Source: Metabacillus litoralis (GTDB lineage: Bacteria > Bacillota > Bacilli > Bacillales > Bacillaceae). From it: a stretch of 64,000 bases of DNA. How positions within the stretch are numbered: the first letter of the stretch is position 1; every line of letters starts with the position of its first letter. The notes beneath the pieces were generated by a model. The model had not been told where the DNA came from, did not search any database, and worked only from the letters and a program-made list of their open reading frames with translations. The stretch covers positions 1,241,001 through 1,305,000 of the forward strand of contig NZ_CP033043.1 of the NCBI RefSeq assembly GCF_003667825.1, given 5' to 3'. Position numbers and translations under genes: made by a program. This document shows, one piece after another, positions 17,557 to 26,769 of the stretch.

Positions 17557-18834
17557 ATGGAATCCAACTATTCTTTAGTACACAAACATGAAGACACGAT
17601 GTTTATTCTTTGTGTACTTTCAACGTTTTTTTTAGCCATTTATTTATTACTATCTATTGTGGGGATTATTATCTTTTTGGCCATCGCGGTACTATCCATT
17701 TTTTCGCACATCATATCTATGTCACATATCCAACTTAATGGTGTAAGGCTAAGAGAATCTCAATTTCCTGAATTGTATCAAAAGGTTAGTCACTTAGTTA
17801 ACAAAATGGAAATGGAAACTGTACCAGAGGTATATATCGTTGAATCAGGTGGTCTTTTGAATGCTTTTGCCACAAAAGTGCTAGCGATTTCAGGGAAAAA
17901 CATGATTGTGTTATATTCTGATTTTGTTGATATTGCAGAAGAAGCAGAGGATTTTGATATTGATTATGTGATTGCACACGAACTTGCCCATCTAAAACGA
18001 AATCATGTGGTGAAAAGTGCATTTCTTTCACTAAGCATGTGGATTCCTTTTATCGGAACAGGTTATTTAAGATCGGCAGAATATATATGTGACCGAATGG
18101 CTGCTTATTATACAGAAAAACCTGAAAGTGCGATAAATGGCTTATTGGTATTAGCTGCTGGCAGGCGTTTATATAATAAGGTGAATGTAGAGGATTATTT
18201 AAAGCAATATAATGAAAAAAGGGGTTTTTTCACAACGTTAACTGAATTGCTTTCAACACATCCACCTCTTTCGAAACGGATTTACGAAATTGAAACTTTT
18301 TCTGAAAGAGAGCCAAGCATCACCTTACTTAGCCGCACGAAAATGGCTATCATCATTATGATCATTGTTTTTCTATTAATCCCAATTGCAATTGCAGGTG
18401 GAGCTGTTGGTGCAACATTGTTGGCAGCTAAATTCAATTTCCTTAGTGATGTGTATCCGTCTGAATATAGTCCACTTATGCAAGCAATTATCGATGATGA
18501 TATGGAAGAAGTACAATCACTTTTAGAAGATGGTGCTGATCCAAATGAGGTGAATGAGTATGGAGAAAATCCTTTAATTGTTGCTATTTCATACGAAAGA
18601 CATGACTATATACCATTCCTTGTAGAAGCCGGTGCTGATCCAAATCTTCAGGATGATTATGGCTGGACTCCATTAATACAAGCTGTCATGATGGAAGATG
18701 TAGAATCAGGAAGATTATTACTAGAAGCTGGTGCTGATCCAGCACTCGAAGATGTTGATGGACTTACAGCAATCGATCATGCTACTGACTTGGGATACAC
18801 AAAATTTGTTGAGCTTTTAACACAGTATAAATAA
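17557..18834 (+). CDS. M48-family membrane metallopeptidase with C-terminal ankyrin repeats
   Basis: 425 residues. Two hydrophobic spans near residues 15-50 anchor the N-terminus, then comes an M48 (HtpX/Ste24-type) zinc peptidase domain with VIAHELAHLKRNH (zinc motif HELAH at about 141-145) and a later SAEYICDRMAA carrying the third ligand. A third hydrophobic span lies near residues 265-290. Residues from about 305 to the end form three to four ankyrin repeats, seen as repeated LLEDGADPNEV, LVEAGADPNLQ and LLEAGADPALE blocks. Ankyrins suggest protein binding or substrate selection. A single gene with its own terminator; specific target unknown. Confidence 0.85.
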   Translation: MESNYSLVHKHEDTMFILCVLSTFFLAIYLLLSIVGIIIFLAIAVLSIFSHIISMSHIQLNGVRLRESQFPELYQKVSHLVNKMEMETVPEVYIVESGGLLNAFATKVLAISGKNMIVLYSDFVDIAEEAEDFDIDYVIAHELAHLKRNHVVKSAFLSLSMWIPFIGTGYLRSAEYICDRMAAYYTEKPESAINGLLVLAAGRRLYNKVNVEDYLKQYNEKRGFFTTLTELLSTHPPLSKRIYEIETFSEREPSITLLSRTKMAIIIMIIVFLLIPIAIAGGAVGATLLAAKFNFLSDVYPSEYSPLMQAIIDDDMEEVQSLLEDGADPNEVNEYGENPLIVAISYERHDYIPFLVEAGADPNLQDDYGWTPLIQAVMMEDVESGRLLLEAGADPALEDVDGLTAIDHATDLGYTKFVELLTQYK

Positions 18835-18840
18835 GTTTTA

Positions 18841-18872
18841 AAAAAGAGCTGGGTGACAGCTCTTTTTATTTT
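18841..18872 (+). terminator. Rho-independent terminator after the M48-ankyrin gene
   Basis: AAAAAGAGCT (18841-18850) pairs with AGCTCTTTTT (18858-18867) across a 7-base loop, followed by ATTTTTT. Confidence 0.85.
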
Positions 18873-18923
18873 TTCGAAGCACTTCATCATAGTTGTTAAA
18901 ATATTTTGTAACTAATCCCCATA

Positions 18924-18953
18924 TGAATAGTCTCTTTCCAGTTGGTTATAAAT
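18924..18953 (+). promoter_or_regulatory. Candidate sigma-G-type promoter of the germinant receptor operon
   Basis: TGAATA (18924-18929) and TATAAAT (18947-18953) are separated by 17 bases, close to the sigma-G consensus used for gerA-type operons in the forespore. The position, about 45 bases ahead of the first gene, fits. No experimental support. Confidence 0.45.
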
Positions 18954-18997
18954 AATCAGATAGAAACCACTTTCTGACTTAAAAAGAGGTGTTTTAC

Positions 18998-20560
18998 TTG
19001 TTTGGTTTTTTAAGGAGAAAAGCTCAGTTCCAACAGCAGCAATACTTCAAAGAAAAGAAGGAGACTGATGGTCCTAAGCCGGAACTGGTTTCTGATTTGG
19101 AGACAAACATAAAACAAATTCAAGAATTGATGGATTCTCCAAACGATTTAATCGTTAGAAGGTTATCATTCGGGAATAAAGGGCTTTGTCTTATATACTT
19201 TGATGGTCTTGCTGACAAGGAAACGATCAATCATTATATTATTCGTACCATACAATCCGAGCTTAAAGATGCTGAGATTGATCAACATTCAACTGAGAAG
19301 CTTCTAGAAAAGTTTGAGAACGAGATAGTAGCTATTCCTGAAGTAAAGGTGACAAACACGCTAGATGATGTAAGCTTAGCGATTCTTTCAGGAGATACTG
19401 CTCTAATGATTGATTCAGAAGAAAAAGTCTTGCTGATTGGAACAAAAGGATGGGAAAGCCGTAGCATTTCAGAGCCTGTTACAGAAGCATTAGTACGTGG
19501 ACCAAGAGATGGGTTTACAGAAAATATACAAACGAATATTGTTCATCTAAGAAGAAGGATAAAAGATCCTAACTTACATTTTGAATCATTTAAAGTAGGA
19601 AGACGTTCAAAAAAGGACCTTATTATATCATATGTAGCAGGAATTGTTCATCCTAACATTGTGAAAGAAATACGAAGGCGCATTCAATCTATTGATATTG
19701 ATGATGTTCTTGAATCAGGTTATGTTGAACAATGGATTGAGGATGATTTTTTATCTCCTTTTCCTCAAATTCAAAATACGGAAAGGCCTGATAAAGTTGC
19801 CGCTGCAATTCTACAGGGAAAGGTCGCTATTTTTTTAGATGGAACACCATTTGTCCTGTTGGCGCCAATTACGTTTGCAGAAACCCTTCAATCACCAGAG
19901 GATTATTATGAACGCTGGTATATTGGCTCATTAATAAGAGGATTAAGATATTTATGTGCGTTTATTGCTTTATTTTTACCAAGCTTATACGTTGCTTTAG
20001 TTTCTTTTCACCCTGGAATGATTCCATCTAAGCTTGCCTTTTCCATTTCTTCGACTAGAGATGGAGTTCCATTTCCCTCGTTGATAGAGGCGCTTTTTAT
20101 GGAAATAACAATGGAAATCTTACGTGAGGCTGGTATTCGACTTCCAAAGCCAATTGGACAAACAGTAGGTATTGTTGGTGGGTTGGTTATTGGTGAAGCT
20201 GCCGTTAGTGCTGGTATTGTAAGTCCGATCATGGTGATTGTGGTAGCAGTTACAGCTATCTCTACCTTTGCCATCCCATTTTATTCGTTTGCTATTACAA
20301 TTAGGATGCTTCGCTTTTTCTTCTTAATTGTAGCTGGCTTTTTTGGGTTCTATGGGATTATTTTGGCTTATATTATGATCAACATCCATATGGCGAACTT
20401 AAAATCTGTGGGTGTCCCATATACAACACCTTTTGCACCAACATTTTACAGTGATTGGAAAGATCTCGTGTTTCGTGCACCTCTTACTTTCTTCAAGAAA
20501 CGACCACATTATTTGGAACCAGAAGACGAGAGTCGTATGAAAAAGGAGGAAGGCCAATGA
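18998..20560 (+). CDS. GerA-family spore germinant receptor subunit A
   Basis: A subunit of a GerA-type nutrient receptor in the spore inner membrane. It has a large soluble N-terminal part containing DNPNDLIVRR-like text (SPNDLIVRRLSF), RGPRDGFTENIQTNIVHLRR near residue 165 and the PDKVAAAILQGKVAIFLDGT block, then about five hydrophobic spans near residues 310-470. I prefer TTG 18998 (520 residues) because AAAGAGGTG lies six bases upstream; GTG 18989 would overlap that site. It overlaps the B subunit by 4 bases. The germinant cannot be read from sequence. Confidence 0.9.
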   Translation: MFGFLRRKAQFQQQQYFKEKKETDGPKPELVSDLETNIKQIQELMDSPNDLIVRRLSFGNKGLCLIYFDGLADKETINHYIIRTIQSELKDAEIDQHSTEKLLEKFENEIVAIPEVKVTNTLDDVSLAILSGDTALMIDSEEKVLLIGTKGWESRSISEPVTEALVRGPRDGFTENIQTNIVHLRRRIKDPNLHFESFKVGRRSKKDLIISYVAGIVHPNIVKEIRRRIQSIDIDDVLESGYVEQWIEDDFLSPFPQIQNTERPDKVAAAILQGKVAIFLDGTPFVLLAPITFAETLQSPEDYYERWYIGSLIRGLRYLCAFIALFLPSLYVALVSFHPGMIPSKLAFSISSTRDGVPFPSLIEALFMEITMEILREAGIRLPKPIGQTVGIVGGLVIGEAAVSAGIVSPIMVIVVAVTAISTFAIPFYSFAITIRMLRFFFLIVAGFFGFYGIILAYIMINIHMANLKSVGVPYTTPFAPTFYSDWKDLVFRAPLTFFKKRPHYLEPEDESRMKKEEGQ

Positions 20561-21660
20561 AAACTGTAGAATATGCTGACCAAGAAATAGACGGGAAGGA
20601 ATTGGCTTTCATCATTTCCTCAATGATTATAGGAATTGGAGTCCTGACCTTGCCACGCCTCGTAGCAACACACACAAAAGGATTAGATGGTTTGGTTTCT
20701 ATCCTATCTAGTGGAGGTTTTTTCCTGTTTTTTGGGTGGCTGTTAGCTAAAAGTATTTCAAAGTTTCCGAAAAAATCGTTTTTTGAGTATACAACGGATA
20801 TGATGACGAAACCGATTGCGTTGGGATTAACCTCTATACTGGCCCTCGCATTTCTATTTACTTGTTCATTAGAAACAAGAGTGATTGCCAATATTTCTAA
20901 GCTTTATATGTTTGATCAAACACCAATTGAGGCCATTGCACTAACTTTTCTGTTAGTTGTCATTTATTGTGTTTCTGGCTCAAGAGTTGCTTTATTAAGG
21001 CTAAATTTAATGTTTTTACCAATCGTACTTACGGTCACATTAGTTGTTCAGTTTTCGAATATTTCATTGTTTCAGCTTAGTAATATTCAACCATTTTTTA
21101 CAACGTCACTAAATGGGTATTGGCAAGGTGCACAAGAAACGATTTTTTCTTTTGTTGGTTACACCATTATCCTTGTTTATATATCCCTTTTAAAGTCACC
21201 TAAAGACGCACCCAGAATGACGATGGTTGGAATAGGTATTCCGATTCTACTGTATCTGGTGATCTATGTGATTACAATTGGGGTTTTTGGAAATTTAGCT
21301 ACCTCTGAAATCATTTATCCGACAATAGAAATTGCTAAAGAGATTGAAGCACCTGGAGGGTTTATTGAAAGATTTGAGTCCATTTTTTTTACCGTTTGGA
21401 TTATGACTGTATTTAATACTTGTTCAATGGCTTTTGATATTAGCATCCATTTGCTGCACTCTATTACAAAATTAAAAAGGAAAACGATTATACTTATCTT
21501 ATCACCGCTTATTTATTATGTTGCCATAACACCGGAGAATGCATATCAAATTCAGCTGCTAGGAAAAATACTTGCTGGTATTGGTTTTTTCTATGGAGTT
21601 ATTTTTCCAGTTTTATTTTTTTGCCTAACAAAAATAAGGAAGGTTATTCAACATGCATAA
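20557..21660 (+). CDS. GerB-family spore germinant receptor subunit B (APC-type permease)
   Basis: Endospore germination permease of the amino-acid/polyamine/organocation superfamily, 367 residues with about ten hydrophobic segments. ATG 20557 follows AAGGAGGAAGG and overlaps the upstream stop as ATGA; a frame open from 20455 lies inside the A gene. The IIGIGVLTLPR segment near residue 24 and the YxGxxEF-like central region are typical. Forms the ligand-binding part of the receptor with the A and C subunits. Confidence 0.9.
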   Translation: MKTVEYADQEIDGKELAFIISSMIIGIGVLTLPRLVATHTKGLDGLVSILSSGGFFLFFGWLLAKSISKFPKKSFFEYTTDMMTKPIALGLTSILALAFLFTCSLETRVIANISKLYMFDQTPIEAIALTFLLVVIYCVSGSRVALLRLNLMFLPIVLTVTLVVQFSNISLFQLSNIQPFFTTSLNGYWQGAQETIFSFVGYTIILVYISLLKSPKDAPRMTMVGIGIPILLYLVIYVITIGVFGNLATSEIIYPTIEIAKEIEAPGGFIERFESIFFTVWIMTVFNTCSMAFDISIHLLHSITKLKRKTIILILSPLIYYVAITPENAYQIQLLGKILAGIGFFYGVIFPVLFFCLTKIRKVIQHA

Positions 21661-22804
21661 TTGTAAGGTCCTTGTCGTTTTCCTTATTTTACTACTTTGT
21701 AGTGGGTGTTGGGATGCAATTGAAATAGAGCAGCGTGGTTTTGTAATTGGTGCAGGAATCGATTTAAATGAAGAAAATAACGAAATGCCTCTCAAATTAA
21801 CTCAACAATTTGTCATCCCTTCTGCAATAGGTATGAACGCAGATAGTGATCCAGCTTTTCAAAATATTGTTTCGTCAGGGAATACCATGTTTGAAACAGT
21901 TAGACGAGTGGCTGCTAGAACAAGTCGATCTCCTTACTATGAGCACATTAAGCTCATTGTTTTTTCAGAGCAGGTAGCAAAATCAGATTACTTTCCTGAT
22001 GTACTGGACTATTTTCTCCGGTACCCAGAAATGCGAAGAGGAACTCAAGTGATGATAACACCAGAGAATGCGCTAGATATTCTAGAAGTGAGACCTGCAA
22101 ATGAAAAATTACCAACCATGTATATTCAATCCATTTCTAAAAATAACTATAAAAATGCAAGAATGATCCCACCAACAAGAATTGGTGATTTACATGAAAA
22201 ATTGCTTGATCATGAAAGCTTCATGGTACAGATGATCAAAAAAATAAATGAGGAAGAAGTAAAAATAGCAGGTCATGCTGTATTCAACGGAAGTTCAGAT
22301 AAACTGGTTGGCTTTATTGGGGAAGAAGCTACGGAAGGTGTGAATTTTATAACAGGCGAGATAGAAGGTGGACTTTTAGAAGCAAAGGTTGATGATGATA
22401 TTGTTGTTTATGAATTGGAAGAGGTTCAAGCTGATATAACGCCTACATTTAATAGCCCTGATGATATTAGCTTTAAGGTAAATATTAAAACATCAGGTTC
22501 AATTCCCGAAACTTATAAATCGTTCGACTTATTAAATGATGAGGAATTAGAACATACTGAGCAAGCAATTGAAAAAAGAATATATGAATTTACTGAAATA
22601 GCCATTAATGAAATTCAACAAGAACTACAAACGGATATTTTTAAATTTGGGGAAAAATTGAGTGTGAAATATCCTGATGAATGGGAGAAAATCAAGGAAA
22701 AATGGGATTATGGAGAAAATTGTTTTAAAGATGCCAAAATTGAAGTGACTGTTAACTCAGTAATTAGTAAAAGCGGAGCAATAAATCGATCAACATTACA
22801 ATGA
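21653..22804 (+). CDS. GerC-family spore germinant receptor lipoprotein
   Basis: 383-residue lipoprotein. The signal peptide ends in LLLCSGC, with the lipidated cysteine at residue 19, followed directly by WDAIEIEQRGFVIGAGIDL, the GerC-family N-terminus. PSPYYEH-like RTSRSPYYEHIKLIVFSE near residue 90 is another family block. It overlaps the B gene by 8 bases. Predicted to sit on the outer face of the spore inner membrane. Confidence 0.92.
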   Translation: MHNCKVLVVFLILLLCSGCWDAIEIEQRGFVIGAGIDLNEENNEMPLKLTQQFVIPSAIGMNADSDPAFQNIVSSGNTMFETVRRVAARTSRSPYYEHIKLIVFSEQVAKSDYFPDVLDYFLRYPEMRRGTQVMITPENALDILEVRPANEKLPTMYIQSISKNNYKNARMIPPTRIGDLHEKLLDHESFMVQMIKKINEEEVKIAGHAVFNGSSDKLVGFIGEEATEGVNFITGEIEGGLLEAKVDDDIVVYELEEVQADITPTFNSPDDISFKVNIKTSGSIPETYKSFDLLNDEELEHTEQAIEKRIYEFTEIAINEIQQELQTDIFKFGEKLSVKYPDEWEKIKEKWDYGENCFKDAKIEVTVNSVISKSGAINRSTLQ

Positions 22805-22815
22805 TGGAGGGGAAA

Positions 22816-22968
22816 ATGAAAGATTTTTTTCAGCTTTTAATACCAACTGTCAGTGAATTGTTTTGCATGTTTTTAGCGTTTTTTATCCCTTTTGTTCTTT
22901 ATCGGATCAGCGGAAAGCTTTATGAGGTTGGCAATCCAAGTTGGAAGCATAAAGAAGAAAATGAATAA
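22816..22968 (+). CDS. Small single-helix protein, candidate D subunit of the germinant receptor
   Basis: 50 residues from ATG 22816, preceded by TGGAGGGG and 11 bases after the gerC-type stop. One hydrophobic span (about residues 9-30, rich in F, L and I) is followed by a short charged tail ending in KEENE. Some gerA-type operons carry such a fourth small membrane gene (for example gerKD and gerUD, as I recall, usually with two helices) that modulates germination. Position before the operon terminator supports cotranscription. Function is inferred only from position and shape. Confidence 0.65.
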   Translation: MKDFFQLLIPTVSELFCMFLAFFIPFVLYRISGKLYEVGNPSWKHKEENE

Positions 22969-22973
22969 GGGAG

Positions 22974-23008
22974 AAACCTTGTAAAGGTATTCTTTACAAG
23001 GTTTTCTC
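22974..23008 (+). terminator. Terminator of the germinant receptor operon
   Basis: Perfect 13 bp stem: AAACCTTGTAAAG (22974-22986) with CTTTACAAGGTTT (22992-23004), loop of 5, then TCTCTG. The T tract is short but the stem is strong. Confidence 0.8.
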
Positions 23009-23111
23009 TGTTGAATTAGTTTCTAAGCGTTCTTAAAGATTATTTAGGCATTATATTTTCCATCTTTTGCTTATCATTATATGATGGGAATAGAGATAGG
23101 AGGCAAGACGA

Positions 23112-23396
23112 ATGGTTAAAGAAATTTATCTTAATAACAAGTTACTTAAACTAAATAGTTACAAAGAAGAAATACTACAAAATTTAATTAGCATTTCAAT
23201 CGAATTTTTCGTAACTAGTGAAGAATATCATGAAATCACAACATTACTTTATGAAAACAATTTTCTTGTGGAAGTTCCTGAGAAAGAGCATTCTTTTCAG
23301 GCAATGATTACGAACTATTCAACTTCATTAACGAATCTTTATGAAAAAGGTCAAGTAGCAACTTTTTCATTACGTTTACTTGAGGTAAAGGGGTAA
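23112..23396 (+). CDS. Small conserved protein, resembles YkvR (DUF3219)
   Basis: 94 residues, ATG preceded by ATAGGAGG. The sequence has no signal peptide or membrane span. VTSEEYHEITTLLYENNFLV and EVPEKEHSFQ followed by MTNYSTSLTNLYE-like text (MITNYSTSLTNLYEKGQV) resembles what I remember of Bacillus subtilis YkvR; this is from memory. It overlaps the next gene by one base (TAATG), so it is cotranscribed with the luciferase-like oxidoreductase. Biochemical role unknown. Confidence 0.7.
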   Translation: MVKEIYLNNKLLKLNSYKEEILQNLISISIEFFVTSEEYHEITTLLYENNFLVEVPEKEHSFQAMITNYSTSLTNLYEKGQVATFSLRLLEVKG

Positions 23397-24388
23397 TGAT
23401 GAAGTTAAGCATATTAGATCAATCTCCTATTTCATCAAATCAAACCGCTCAAGAGGCGTTAAACGAATCATTAAGGCTTGCCCAGGTAGCGGAAGAATTA
23501 GGGTATACACGTTATTGGATTGCAGAGCATCATGATTTACCAGGGCTTGCTTGTTCAGTACCAGAAGTGATGTTAAGCTACATTGGGGCAGGCACAAGTA
23601 AAATAAGAATTGGCTCAGGAGCTGTATTATTACCTTATTACAGACCATATAAAGTGGCTGAAACGTACAACATGCTATCAACATTGTTTCCAAATCGAAT
23701 AGATATCGGTATAGGACGAGCGCCAGGTGGTTCCGCCGAAGCAACAAATGCATTATCGGATACCTTTTTAAAGCAAGTGTGGGACATGCCGAAAGCTGTT
23801 GAAGAACTTCTTCATTTTATTGAACGAGATTTTCCTCAAGATCATCCTTATTCTAAAATCTCTGCTGCTCCAGTCCCAGCCATTGCTCCTGAAGTTTGGC
23901 TTCTTGGTACAAGTAAGAAAAGCGCCCAATTAGCTGCAGAAAATGGAATGAGTTACGCATTTGGGCACTTCATGAGTGAAAATAACGGGAAAGAAATCAT
24001 TACACAATATTTAGATGCGTTTGAATCAAAGAAGTCAGAAAAGCACCCCTATGTCATCTTAACCGTATCAGTGATTTGTGCAGAAACAACTGAGCGAGCT
24101 GAAGAAATCGCCCTAAGTTCATTCATATGGGGGATACAGCAAGCAAAAGGTGAAGGACAACAGGGAATACCTTCTATTGAAGACGCAAAAAATTATGAAC
24201 TTACTGAAGATGAAAAACAGTCTCTTGAAAAGAGAAAGCAAAAATCAATTATCGGTGATCCTATAACCGTTAAACAAAAACTAGATGAATTAAAAAAGAA
24301 TTATCACGTGGATGAAATCATGATTGTAACGATCACTCATTCCCCAGAAGATCGTCTTCAATCATACCGCCTACTTGCTAATATTTAA
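23396..24388 (+). CDS. LLM-class flavin-dependent oxidoreductase
   Basis: Bacterial luciferase-like monooxygenase, 330 residues, predicted TIM barrel. LSILDQSPISSNQTAQEAL near the N-terminus, YWIAEHHDLPGLACS near residue 38, IRIGSGAVLLPYYRPYKVAE near residue 68, and IDIGIGRAPGGS near residue 103 are the motifs of the YvbT/MsnO8-type group. It probably uses reduced FMN and oxygen, but the substrate is unknown. Starts with ATGATG one base into the upstream stop. Confidence 0.88.
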   Translation: MMKLSILDQSPISSNQTAQEALNESLRLAQVAEELGYTRYWIAEHHDLPGLACSVPEVMLSYIGAGTSKIRIGSGAVLLPYYRPYKVAETYNMLSTLFPNRIDIGIGRAPGGSAEATNALSDTFLKQVWDMPKAVEELLHFIERDFPQDHPYSKISAAPVPAIAPEVWLLGTSKKSAQLAAENGMSYAFGHFMSENNGKEIITQYLDAFESKKSEKHPYVILTVSVICAETTERAEEIALSSFIWGIQQAKGEGQQGIPSIEDAKNYELTEDEKQSLEKRKQKSIIGDPITVKQKLDELKKNYHVDEIMIVTITHSPEDRLQSYRLLANI

Positions 24389-24402
24389 TTTTATTTTTTT
24401 AG

Positions 24403-24435
24403 AAAAGTGCGTTTCAATTAGCGCACTTTTTTTAT
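24403..24435 (+). terminator. Terminator after the luciferase-like oxidoreductase
   Basis: AAAAGTGCG (24403-24411) pairs with CGCACTTTT (24422-24430) with a 10-base loop, and T residues continue to 24433. Confidence 0.85.
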
Positions 24436-24537
24436 TTTGGTAGAAACTTTTTTTAACTAAATACAGTCTTATCTTTGAGGAATATTTTATATAAAATAGA
24501 AATGACTGGTAACGTTAAAAAAGAAAGCAGGTACTAT

Positions 24538-25564
24538 ATGGGGAAAAGATTATACTATTTAGATTATTTAAGAGTTATTTTAACAGTCGTTGTTATTATT
24601 CATCATACTGCGATTGCATATGGAGCAGGCGGGGATTGGATTTATAAAGTTGTTGATGATGATGAGTTAACAATTTCTATGATTGTATTAACTCTTTTTA
24701 CAGCTGTGAATCAAGCTTATTTTATGGGCTTTTTCTTCTTCATTTCGGGTTATTTTACACCTAGTTCATATGACCGAAAAGGAGCTTCCTCTTTTTTAAA
24801 GGAACGCTTTATCCGTCTTGGCATTCCATTGCTTTTTTATGTGTTTATATTAGGTCCTGTTATTACCTATTATGCTCATTTCCATGAAACGATGTCTCTA
24901 TCAACCTACTATATGAAAGAAGTATTTACCTTCCACACGATACATTTTGCTGAAAATAAATCCACCAACGTCACTACGTTTGTTCCTTACAGCTATCCCG
25001 CTAGGAATAACAGCATTTATTGTTAGACTTGTTTATCCTGTTGGTGAGAGTTTCTTAGGATTACAATTTGGTTATTTTCCTTCCTATATTTTGTTGTTTA
25101 TTGTGGGGATTATCGCTAAGCGCCATAATTGGTTGGAGTTAATAAATAAGAAAGTTGTGAAAAGATGGCAATTGATCTCTATTATAACGATTCCCGTTTT
25201 ACCAATTGCTTTAATTGCAAATGGTGCTTTGGATGGTGGTCTACAATTTGAAGGTGGTATTAATGTTCAAGCGCTTATTTATGCATTATGGGAACCTTTT
25301 GTTGCAATTGGTTTTATTTTAGGATTTCTAGCTTATTTTAAAGAACATGTTAACAAACCAAGTTCTTTTAAAAATAACTTAGCACAAGCAGCATATACCG
25401 TTTATATTATTCATCCGGCAATCATTGTTGGACTGAGTTTATTATTTCATGGAACCTTTTATCCAATGATTGAATGGATCATTGTGAGCTGTATAGCCAT
25501 CATTCTTTGCTTTTTTATTAGTAGCCTCATTATTAAAATTCCCGGTATGAAAAAGATTTTATAG
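24538..25564 (+). pseudogene. Acyltransferase-3 family membrane protein, frameshifted with an internal deletion
   Basis: The first frame (ATG 24538 to 25026) gives YYLDYLRVILTVVVIIHHTA, FFFISGYFTPSSYDRKG and FLKERFIRLGIPLLFY, the N-terminal half of an acyltransferase-3 protein. A second frame, open from 24947 to 25564, continues with FIVRLVYPVGESFLGLQFGY and FPSYILLFIVGIIAKRHNWL, the C-terminal half. The joining region near 24960-25000 lacks the GPLWF-type segment normally between these halves, so roughly 20-30 codons seem to be missing besides the frame change. A true pseudogene is likelier than a single sequencing error, but resequencing would decide. Confidence 0.75.
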
Positions 25565-25637
25565 GGGATTTTTTTTGAATAATACTTAAGATCTAGTCAA
25601 ATCTATAAATATGATCATAAAAAAGGAGTCTATAATT

Positions 25638-25865
25638 ATGAAGGAATTTGAAATAGAGCATATGATTATTGATGATGGATTTGACGGAGAAGAATGTGTA
25701 ACAGCAGATTTTACACATAGCAATAAAGAATACAGCATTACGTTTAAAAAATCTGACCTTGAACTAATCAATGCATGGGTATTTGAAAACGAAACATCAT
25801 TGCCGGCAAACTTATCAGACAATTTGATTGAATCATTGAGAGATGAGGTAAGAAAACAAATATAG
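25638..25865 (+). CDS. Small acidic protein of unknown function
   Basis: 75 residues from ATG 25638, set by AAAAGGAG nine bases upstream. Rich in D and E, with FEIEHMIIDDGFDGEECVTA near the start and no membrane span or signal peptide. Family not recognised. It stands alone between the broken acyltransferase and the hairpin repeat array. Confidence 0.6.
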   Translation: MKEFEIEHMIIDDGFDGEECVTADFTHSNKEYSITFKKSDLELINAWVFENETSLPANLSDNLIESLRDEVRKQI

Positions 25866-25950
25866 TTGGGTTCAGTAGAATTAGCGGGCTTCGTAAATGG
25901 TCATTATTTTTTGGTTTCAGCTGCTATATTATCGGTTTATACCTTATATT

Positions 25951-26640
25951 GGATCTAACGAATGGTTTTAGCCTGCTTTTCATGCCAAAGCATACGCATT
26001 TCTTATTTGCGTATGCTATTTTTACGTTTTAACTAAAAAATGATACATAAATTGGAGAAATTACAATATTTAGCGCTAATACGATGAGTTTTTACCTAAT
26101 TCTGGATCTAACGAATGATTTTATCCTGCTTTTCATGCCAAAGCATACGCATCTCTTATTTGCGTATGCATTTTTTACTTTGTAACTAAAAAAGAATGCA
26201 TAAATGGAAACTATTACAAAATTAAGACGCTATTACTATAATTTTTACCTAATTCTGGATCTAGCGAATGATTTTATCCTACTTATCAATGCCAAAGCAT
26301 ACGCATCTCTTATTTGCGTATGCTATTTTTACGTTTTGACTAAAAAATGATACATAAATGGGGGAAATTACAATATTTAGCGCTAATACGATGAGTTTTT
26401 ACCTAATTCTGGATCTAACGAATGGTTTTATCCTACTTATCAATGCCAAAGCATACGCATCTCTTATTTGCGTATGCATTTTTTACTTTGTAACTAAAAA
26501 AGAATGCACAAATGGAAACTATTACAAAATTAAGACGCTATTACTATAATTTTTACCTAATTCTGGATCTAGCGAATGATTTTACCCTGCTTACCTTTAC
26601 CAAGGCATACGCATTCCATTTTCGAATGCTAATTTCACTT
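25951..26640. repeat. Five tandem copies of a 153-154 bp hairpin repeat with a 307 bp dimeric period
   Basis: GGATCTA(A/G)CGAATG recurs at 25951, 26104, 26257, 26411 and 26565. Each of the first four copies carries a strong hairpin, AGCATACGCA with TGCGTATGC(T/A), then a T-rich tail. The linkers come in two types that alternate: copies 1 and 3 share one sequence (containing TTAGCGCTAATACGATGAG), copies 2 and 4 another (containing AAGACGCTATTACTATAA). The true duplicating unit is thus about 307 bp. Copy 5 is degenerate. Short open frames inside are not credible genes. Confidence 0.9.
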
Positions 26641-26769
26641 GATAACAAAAAAACGATACCGTGAAATTTTTTATAACATTAAGTTTAAACAAAAAACAAC
26701 CTGCATTTAGCAATATATTTTAAAAAAATTGCAATAGAAAAGCACATCTATTCTTAAATAAATGCTAAT
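26641..26769. other. AT-rich spacer after the repeat array
   Basis: About 130 bases, very AT-rich, with no gene, clear terminator or repeat seen. It separates the array from the 3' end of the minus-strand NUDIX gene. Confidence 0.5.

Noticed and set aside
26358..26549. 63-codon open frame within the 307 bp repeat
   Set aside because: It runs across repeat units, has no convincing ribosome site, and its neighbouring copies are not open in the same way.
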